Assembly (NCBI RefSeq): GCF_964204645.1
Contig: NC_134027.1
Location: 6,994,485-7,058,484 of the forward strand
Reading direction: 5' to 3'
DNA: 64,000 nucleotides
Source: Tubulanus polymorphus
Lineage: Eukaryota > Nemertea > Palaeonemertea > Tubulaniformes > Tubulanidae
The notes under the pieces were generated by a model, which saw only the letters and a list, made by a program, of their open reading frames with translations, made no database searches and was not told where the DNA came from. The translations under genes and the position numbers were made by a program. This document shows, in pieces, positions 55,405-64,000 of the stretch. Numbering within the stretch: the stretch's first letter is position 1; every line of letters starts with the position of its first letter.

Positions 55405-56878
55405 TCAGTCAATGGATTTTAGAAATTCTTTATATTTCTCTTCGTCCATCAGAGAATCCAACTCCTCTGATTTTTCTAACTTCACTTTGAATAACCAACC
55501 TATAAATAGCAAAAGATGAAAGTTGGTTCCAAACGTAATGCAAGACTATTTCTAAGCAAAGATAGTTAGCAGTTGATTTCGACAGCTACATCATGCAATG
55601 ATATTTTTGGTGGTTTTGATTGAAAATTTGATTGATTGATCAGTTTACCTAACGAGGTATGAAAGGGAGTATAACTAAGGTGCAACTTGGTTGCAATTCT
55701 AGATATTATCGCAGTATTAAGGGATGTTTCATATTAATCTATTGTATTCCTCATGTAATTATTCAAGAGATTATACCTTCATCATACGGTGATTTATTGA
55801 TAAGGCTTGGTGTTCCGTCTATTTGGTTATTTATTTCAGCTATCTCTCCAGACACAGGCGTAAACAAATCACTAACTGCTTTGACACTTTCAATTGTTCC
55901 AACTTCACCTGAAGTATAAAGTTTCCAGAAAATCATCAGAATTTTTTTTGGAGAATGGCACGGTTGGATACAGGATTTTGGATGAGGGGGACGTGTACGC
56001 CGCATCCGCCCCTGAATGGAGCCACTGGGGCCTATCAATAGGTTTTTGAACTGATATTATACTCACTGCCTTGCTCAAACGAATCGCCTTCAGCTGGTAA
56101 TTCACAATATACCACATCTCCTAATTCACCCTAAGATTTACAAAGATACAGCATCGAATCATATTTTCTTTCAAACAAGTAATCTTTTACTAGTTTAGTG
56201 CCTTGGGTCATTTTTACCAACAGTCAAAGTATTCCAATAACAGTCTATTTCATCCATGAGCAAGAGGTACTTGACATAATAAGGTTTTCTACAGAATATC
56301 ATTATCAAGTGTCTATAGGACTACATACAATACTTGTATAAATAATTGCTTTATTCAGAATCATTGTCACTACTTTAATTAAAAAGTCAGCAGGAGACCT
56401 GAAGAGTTCATAAATGAATATAAGGATCGGTACATAAACCAGACAAGATAAGACATTTTTAAGACATGACAAGTTAAGTGTAGAATTTGACAGAATTCAA
56501 TACCTGTGCAAAATCTGTAATTCCTACTGCATATACATTCTCTTGATCAGTAGCTTTTATCCATTCATGATGTTCAGAGTATTGACAATCTGCAAGCAAA
56601 AAATAGAAACATAAAATAAATATAGAGATTTGGTATGCAATAGATTAGAAAGAAGTATGAAATCAATTTCCGGGGTCTCCTCGACCTCAAGAAGTGTAAA
56701 AAAATCTTACTATTCAAATAGGCTTAACATTACCTTTTCTCGTTTCTGATAGAAGTTTGATGGATGCACTGAAACATCTAATTGCTCTGTACTTGGTAGG
56801 CAACGTATTTACTGCATTCAGAGATCGTAAACCTCCAGAAAAAGCAGTTTTACAAGCGTGTCTCAACACCCCAGCCAT
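55405..56878 (-). CDS. GCSH: Glycine cleavage system H protein, mitochondrial
   Basis: Five exons, 56734-56878, 56504-56589, 56067-56130, 55777-55908 and 55405-55499, give 173 aa, the same as human GCSH. The first ~45 residues (MAGVLRHACKTAFSGGLRSL onward) are basic and lack acids, as in a mitochondrial targeting peptide. The mature domain has YSEHHEWIK, VGITDFAQGELGDVVY, and GTIESVKAVSDLFTPVSGE with the lipoyl-lysine at K108. The protein shuttles the aminomethyl group between glycine dehydrogenase and the T protein, and feeds lipoylation of other enzymes. Nothing is unusual in it. Confidence 0.97.
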
Positions 56879-57488
56879 ATTTCACTCGCTACTGAAAGAG
56901 TGAGTTCAAAGTTCACGGTTCATGGAACAAGGAAATCCAGTAGATGGCGGTATAGTACGGTAGATCGTGGTAAACGCGGTCGGTTCGGGTACAACGGCGG
57001 GTTCCGTCCGCAGTCGAGGACTTTTGAGGAAGCGAGGACTTTTGAGGAAACACTAACTTTGGTCAAGACAGCGGTTGTCAATCTGCAAATTTGACACTAC
57101 ATTTGACAGTACATCGATTTGATATGTACTCAGATTTCACATGGTCCCGGTCGAATGGAGGGGGGTTAGATTCCTCACAAACTGGTGAATTCCACGGCAG
57201 TTCACTCACATCAAAATAACATGCTGATCCCGATCTAAAAGCCGCGAACTCATAAAATCAGTTTGCGTGTACCAGAGGTTGACTGAATGCTGTGCCTGAT
57301 TTCCCATTTCTTTTGACCCCCATCTTTCAATTCGCTCATCGCAGTTAAATCCAGAAAAAAAACTTCTATATGATTGTAACGAAACACATTATATGCAATT
57401 ATCTACATCTTTATTTTTACATACGTAGGCATCACACGATTACAATTAAACCAAACACATCAGTTATATATACATAGTAGAGGAAACA
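56879..57488. promoter_or_regulatory. GCSH upstream region and 3' end of the LRRC74-like gene
   Basis: Both flanking genes are on the minus strand. The part near 56880-57050 should hold the GCSH promoter (no TATA box seen). A minus-strand AATAAA at 57410-57415 probably ends the LRRC74-like transcript. Confidence 0.45.
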
Positions 57489-60400
57489 TCACTTTCGTTT
57501 TTTTCCTTTCTTTCCTGATTTCTTTTTGCTTTTAGGCTTTTTTCCTCCTTTTACCTTCGTTTTCTTTCCCTTCGATACTTTTTCAGGTGTTGTAATTACT
57601 GGCATCATTTTCATTTGTTTTTCCAAAATTTCCGCTACTTTTTCTGGGTCTGGATTGTAATTTGCGACTTCTGTTTTCAATTTGGAACATTTTTCATGAA
57701 TTCTCCATCGACCCTCAAGTAGTTCACTGAAATTGACGAATTTAATTCGACTGTGAGGCAAAGGTTAGAAAATGAAACGAAGTCAAATATATGTACAAAT
57801 GTATAAATCAATTATGTAGCACAAGTGTTCATTAAATCATTATAAAGATCTTGTACATATATTGATAAATAGATATATTATTATATTATTATCATAACTT
57901 ACTTGTAATCCATAGCACCACTTTGATCGGTATCAAGCTGGTCTAGTAACATATCGATATGTTTCTGAAAAAAGGAAAAGAATTCTTTCTGCAGGTGCGC
58001 ATTATGAATGTTATTTCTAAAAACGTTTAACTCTTTCTTTCGAACAGAATTTTATGTACGTGGAGGTTAGGTAAGATTCTTAGAAGGAGATACGACAGGT
58101 TGATTACAGTTGCGTTATCATACTAAAGGCATTAAATGGCATACATTGGTGAGCCTTAATCCATGCAATTTCAATCCTTGACGAAGTTCCTCGGTCGAAA
58201 CATCACCACTCATGTCTTCATCCATTTGTTGAAACCAAACCTCTAAATTGTCCTTGTTGTCACTAACAAATTCGTCAAATAATGCATACACATTTGCCTC
58301 CGTCTGAAACGAAAGGAATATGTTCAGCCTGGTAAATTGCCAACGAATATACAGGTACTTTACTATTTTAGACAGGATTTTTTATATTCATAAATTACCC
58401 TTGAACGCAGATATCCACCAAGCCCACCGTGTAGCACAGTAATATCTTTTTCCCTTTCGACTTCTTTAATTCTTAGATAGGTCTTTCCTGTCAGCGCTAT
58501 ATCCTGTAATCGTAAATAAGGAACCGTTTTGAGTTTACCCCTTATAAGACTTTACCACTTTTTGGCTGCTTTCAACGAACCTCAATTCCTAGTAATTTAA
58601 GCGTTTGGTTGTTATCTGGTCCAACGGCATCTAATACGTAATTCATGCCGACTTCTCCAATAGGACTCATGTTTATCTAGAAGATAATGTTTAATATTGC
58701 TTTGTTACAGATTGATAACATACCGGCGAGTGGAACCACGAAATTGATTTTCTTACCAAAAGTGTTTCCAAGCCAATGTTCGCCTTTAATCCATTCGCTA
58801 TGTTTTGAGTGCCTTCATCGGTTAGTCGGTTATTGCTACAAATTGAATAATGAGCATGGCTTTTATAACAAGAATCTTCAGCTGGCGAAACCGACCATCT
58901 TATGTACGTGACGCGTTACCTGAGATCCAGTACACGTAATGTATGGTTTACTTTCAAAGCATTTCCCAGTGCCACAGTTCCATTTAGAGACAATCCATTC
59001 CATTCCAAATCCAAAATTTCCAGACATTTATTAACCTACGAAGATTATTACCTAAGTTGCGTATAATACAATAGATACCACTAGTTATAAAATTTAACGT
59101 CGAACGTACGTTCAAAGCGTTCATGATCGCAACCGCACCATTTTGCCGGATGGCGTTCCAACTCAAATCTAAATCCATCAAACCTATATTATTTTCCTAG
59201 TCAAACGTAAAAACAAAATTATTTAGCCATAGGTTGCCATAAAGGATGCAATGGAAAAGGGAAAATAGGGAGGATTCAAGGGAAAGAGCATTTATTATGT
59301 TGATGCGTGGGAAATTTAATCCAGTAAAACTTACTAGTCCATCAGCAATATAACCGCCTCCGATATCCCCTATTTGATTGTGACTTATATTGAGACATGT
59401 TAACGAGGAATTACTACCAAGTGCATCGGCGATTAGTTTTGCATCGGCATCCGTTAAATTATTCCCTGGAAATACGTTCATACATCAGAACCGATATTTG
59501 AGGCGTGGTAGATGATATACATTTATACTAATTTTTCACGTTGATTAGAATTTGCAATTTGTCGATGTTTTATATTGTAATTATGTACACAATTTGATAT
59601 CTATTGAGAAATAAAATTCATATTCATATTCAAATTCATTGATCGTTGAAATCATACCACTGAGGGAAAGACTTTTTAAAGTAGTGTTCACATCAAGCAC
59701 GTCTACGAAAGCCTGCACACCGCGCCTACCGATATGATTGTTCGATATGTCCTGTAAAATATCAAAAAGCAATTCATTGTGTATTCTTGAAAATTTCACG
59801 TAACGTTCAAGGGCAGATCAAGGCTTATTTGAAGGGATGGACCTTGAAATTGGAATAGGTACTTAATCTAAGGGTAGATTTGGCAATGCGAGGGCTGCAA
59901 GCGAAACATTGGTGGTTCTGGTGGCCCAACAGGAGCTTTTCTTGCTCAGGGCTCAACTGGATTTATTTTTAGTCTTTTTGAAATGTTTCTAGACTTTTTA
60001 GCGGGCACATTCGAAGGGGACCAGTCCACCCGGTCCACCCCCCTAAACCCGCTATTGCGATGTGTCGTATAAACGACGTTAGCTTGGAAAATAGTGCAAA
60101 CATTACTGCGTCAGGGGATAAATCGTTTGATATTTCATTGTGCGTTTAATGAATATTTTCATCGATTATAAGAGTTCCAGAGGTTTAAATCTGTGAATGA
60201 ATTACTTGAAGTCATTAACGAATTTATTGAAATCCACATGTGCGACAAACATTCTAGTGTAGGTAATAAAATTCCGCGTTTCGGTGTCTCAAAAGTATAA
60301 ACTACTGAATGTAATTATCAAATATATGCATTTACTTTTCGAAGGATATCGACGAATTTTGATAACTTTTTTTCTATATGAATGATATACTTACAAGTTT

Positions 60401-62927
60401 TATGAGAAACATATTTTCCCGCAACATATCTGCCATGTAGATCGCGCCTTCTTCTCCAATGAAATTATCGTGTATGTCCAGCACTTCGGTTATCGTGTTT
60501 TTCTATCGTGTTAAAATGTTATTGCAATTATGGAATAACGGGGAACTTTTTTTTATCTTTTTTGTTACCAACTTTCGAATTATTTGATTTGTGGGCAAGC
60601 ACCTACCGCCATTGCGCCAGCCAACGGAATAGCTCCTTTTGCGCCAATATAATGGTGTCTCATGCGAAGATGAGGGGTCTGCAGATTCTTCGACAAATAA
60701 GATGTTGGAACGACCTTCCTATTAATGCATTCTGATTCATATATGTACACTCCGCCCGCGTCGTAATCATTCGGATTATCTATTGATTAAACAGTTTAAA
60801 AATTCGAATGAATGAATATTCTAATTAGAATTTCGTTATTATCTCGATGTCTAGTTTTCGTGAAAGAAAACAATATGGTTAAAGTTATGTATTTGTTATA
60901 CAAATATTTGACCTTAGTCAACCCGCGCGATGGCTAAAGATAAAAACTTAACTCAGTGGTCAGAAATGAAATTGCCTCTTGAGAACTTTACATGATACAT
61001 GATCAAAGGATTTTGTATCTATATTTCCCCTGTAGGCCTACTGTGCATAAAGCTCCCAACTTGTCTTCGCGAAATATTTAGACCACCTGCATGGAGGTTA
61101 TTTGTTCTTGGTCATTATCCGTTTACGAGCTATATTTGAATAAAGACATTATATTAGGGGATTAGTTGGTTGACTTATTTGCAGATTACGGTTACGACCG
61201 ATTATCAATTTGTAAGTGTCATTTTTTGGTTATATATACAAAACGGTATGATCGTTATTATACCTGTCTATTTTGTCCTATTGATTATTTATTCTGAAAA
61301 TGGCCAATTTCCATATGGTTTATAAAATGCTATTGGCTTCGTCATTTTCATGAAAAATTTACGTAAAGAAATCCTGATAGTTTTTCGCTTCAGTCCAAAG
61401 AGATCGATCAGTAATAAGTGATAAATGATAAACGCGATAAGTGAATGTCATTGTGATCAGTTGAATAGGTTGATTAATCAAGGCAGGACCACCGAACGAC
61501 GAGCATTTATTTCCATCACGGAATAGGGATTGAATATGCATTATTTATGGTTAGAAAAACGTAGCAATTTTGGCATAAATCAAATTCTAATGGTTTTTTA
61601 CTATAAAAGAAAACAAGATTTTTCCATTCGTAAAGCAATATTGGCGACATTGAACGGCTGTCACGTTGCGTTATGATTGCTTATTAGTTGATTCATTCAT
61701 ACCACACTCCAAGTAGATATTGATACGATTTTTATCGGCCCATTACTATCGAAATCTCGACTGAATGTATATGAAAATAATAGATCCAATCAATCGATAC
61801 AATTCATACGATGTATATATTACCAACGGGGAAATCATCTTCAAGATCTGTGTCATAATCTGCTGAATTGTATCCATTCTCAGCTTCTAGTTCTTCCCAA
61901 GCAAACTTGTTAATTTGTCGTGGGGTCAGTCGCGGACTGAGAGGCGCATTTATCAGATTACTATTCAGTCCGAAACTTGTGTTCAATTGGTTTCCGTTGT
62001 TAACGTCAGCTGTGTAAGGATGAAATATAAACTATGATATCCACACCCACTAAAATTCCGATATGTAATATATACGATGAAATAACATTTACCTGGAGGT
62101 TCAGCGGTACCCTTCTCGGCAAAAACCGATGTTCTTCCATCATTGGTCCATGGTGTTCCGTCGTGAATCCACAGTGCACTACTGGCTCGTTCTGATTGCG
62201 GGTAATCCACATCATATTGTTTAACGTGTCCAAAATCGCTTTCACTGCGTATTAGGTCTCCTGTAACAAGGGCGTCATAATCGAAATGATCCGAGGCTGT
62301 CCACGGTCGCACTTTGACGCCGGTATGCGAATTACGCGGAATCCTTTTCCGTTCCTGATCTTTGTCGTTGGTAAGAAATTCAGATCGGTCAACCAACGGT
62401 TTTGTATTATTCTGCCGCTTTTCCGGCTGAAAAAGATAGTATGGTACTTTTGGATTACCCCCTTACCCGAGCGTTTGGTCAGATTAAGGAAAAACCGATC
62501 ATCTGAAATTATCAGCAAAGACAATATCTATTTGTTTTGAAATCTACAGATTTCTCTCCGCGTTCACTGAATTCTATCATTGCCAACGATTCATATCTGT
62601 TAATACTGTTTTAATGAGTTGTGATTTATAGATCAAAACAGTTGTTCTCACTTGTACGCAGGCTCTTTAATTCCCGAGTCAGGTATTGATTATACTATCA
62701 CTATCAATCTAAAAATCGCTCATGATTTTTCATTGAAACCTCCACATTAGCGTTCAAAATGTTTTACAAAAGTAAATGAATGAATTAGATATCCACTTTA
62801 CCCTCTATTTCGATCGCACATTGACTAATTTTAGTTAGAACACATAAATATATTTTTTCTTAGTTTCTTTTACCTTGTGATATGTTCTTCGGGTGTTAGC
62901 TTCAATGTCTGAATTCGGGCCCAACAT
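57489..62927 (-). CDS. LRRC74: LRRC74-like leucine-rich-repeat and EF-hand protein
   Basis: Fifteen exons join in phase: 62874-62927, 62093-62426, 61824-62009, 60607-60779, 60395-60502, 59658-59751, 59335-59465, 59110-59196, 58920-59035, 58757-58835, 58581-58676, 58399-58503, 58145-58303, 57903-57964 and 57489-57750; 681 aa. Residues 1-190 are mostly polar and probably disordered. YESECINRKVVPTSYLSKNL is the short conserved element before the LRRs in LRRC74 proteins. About ten RNase-inhibitor-type LRRs follow, for example LDIHDNFIGEEGA, LDLSWNAIRQNGA and LDLSNNRLTDEG. Then come two EF-hand loops, DEDMSGDVSTEE (about 549-560) and DTDQSGAMDY (about 585-594), and a lysine-rich tail. Exon boundaries fall regularly in the LRRs. 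The function of this family is poorly known; calcium binding is inferred. The start exon MLGPNSDIEANTRR is inferred from phase. Confidence 0.88.
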
Positions 62928-64000
62928 AATTTATATATATCCACTAAGTTCTATGCCACGTCAAGAATGAATTAAATATTCATCTTTTAAACTTCAGTCT
63001 AGGCCGGGTGGTTACGACAATGTCTTAAATTGTTTTGGATATCTTTCTGCCTTTACCCAGGTGTTGTAAATATAGTAACTGTTAAAGCGAATTGCAGATT
63101 ATCGACACGCTTGGCCTGCAACTGGTATAATTAACTAAATCATTGGTGCACGGCGACAGGGACCGGCGTTGAACATTCCTCTGGCTTGTTTTTTTCTGGC
63201 CGGGTTCAGCACATCGGAGACTGAACAGAAAACATTCTCGCTGATCTCACACAATAGTGAGGGCTGGATCACTTATCATTCCGATTATTTGGAGTACTGA
63301 ACTGGCCGGTGTTCACAGTTGCTGCCGTCCGTTCGTCCGTGATCGCTATCCGCTCAATTAATGCCTTACATGGTTAGCCAGATCCTTATTTTACTTTTAC
63401 CCTGAAACGAACGTCGGGTGACGTACGCAAAAAGTGTGTACACACACAAGCCATTGACTTTTCGTTACAGAGTTGGAATAGAACTCGGGATTGCGCATAT
63501 TTAACATCGAATTGAAGAGAGCTTCTCGACTGTAAGCCGATATAGTAACCATACACAGTGGAAGGTTCGTATAATTTCGTGATATATTGCTAATTCATTG
63601 CAGTTTGTGGCGTGGTCGTAATCGATCCTTCGTTTTTTTGGGTCTAAAACTTAAAGTAAAACTCTACACCCAGTCACCAGCAGCAGCAGCACAGCAGGCG
63701 GCAGCACACAACCAACAAACAGTAACCTTACAGTACACATTTACACTATGATAGCTACAGAGTACAACCAGTGTGTTACTAGGATTTTTTAAAAGGGGTC
63801 GGAATTAATATAATATAAAGCGGCTTTTGCGTGCCATATTTTTTGGTGCCGTCGGTATCTGCCAAGTGATATGGCGCTCACCGATCTTAAAAAGGCAAAC
63901 GAGCATTTCTGATTTCTTCAAATTACTTGAAAGTTCTTGAATAAGTGTAATTTTTATATTCGAAGCTTGAGAGGAGCGTATTCTGGTCAACCTTTTAGGG
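62928..64000. other. Upstream region of the LRRC74-like gene, window end
   Basis: It contains the promoter side of the minus-strand gene. A cag-rich stretch lies at 63678-63705. The open frame at 63805-63990 (minus) recalls no family. I see no other gene. Confidence 0.5.
63678..63705. repeat. CAG-rich short repeat
   Basis: Imperfect cag/gca triplets (accagcagcagcagcacag and on). Low complexity only. Confidence 0.6.

Overview
The window is nuclear DNA of a bilaterian invertebrate. It is AT-rich, its introns are mostly 60-800 bp with GT-AG ends, and it carries clear orthologues of conserved animal genes. The exact phylum cannot be read from the sequence; a lophotrochozoan is my best guess. All gene models below were built by hand by joining exons across splice sites in phase. 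There is no transcript evidence.

Layout. 1-7.9 kb: no secure gene, two foldback repeats, one short inverted-terminal-repeat element and two doubtful exons. 7.99-9.86 kb (+): the 3' part of an RGK-type small GTPase. 12.6-14.5 kb (-): CHMP4 of the ESCRT-III complex. 15.5-26.7 kb (+): a two-exon secreted precursor of about 970 residues. Its signal-peptide exon lies 8.3 kb from an exon that holds six RVKR sites and 68 unbroken 27-bp units coding for HGTHEDE or HGKHEDE heptapeptides separated by Lys-Arg. 29.5-31.0 kb (-): two tandem secreted ten-cysteine proteins of prokineticin/colipase-like pattern. 31.7-32.4 kb (+): a small single-pass leucine-rich-repeat (LRR) membrane protein.

From 32.9 kb the window is a compact housekeeping block of alternating strands: CEP76 (-), SUV39H (+), APRT (-), RBFA (+), GTF3C6 (-), KIF15 (+), GCSH (-) and an LRRC74-like LRR/EF-hand gene (-). 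Three divergent pairs (CEP76/SUV39H, APRT/RBFA, GTF3C6/KIF15) share short intergenic regions of about 510, 250 and 680 bp and probably bidirectional promoters. The same genes face their other neighbours tail to tail.

The most unusual content is the heptapeptide precursor, whose array carries an 18-unit (486 bp) higher-order duplication. Other points are the tandem ten-cysteine proteins with TATA boxes, a textbook U12-type AT-AC intron and an alternative last exon in KIF15, a foldback with hammerhead-like sequence in a KIF15 intron, several families of short non-autonomous DNA transposons, and a recent 300-bp tandem duplication that carries an exon-like unit.
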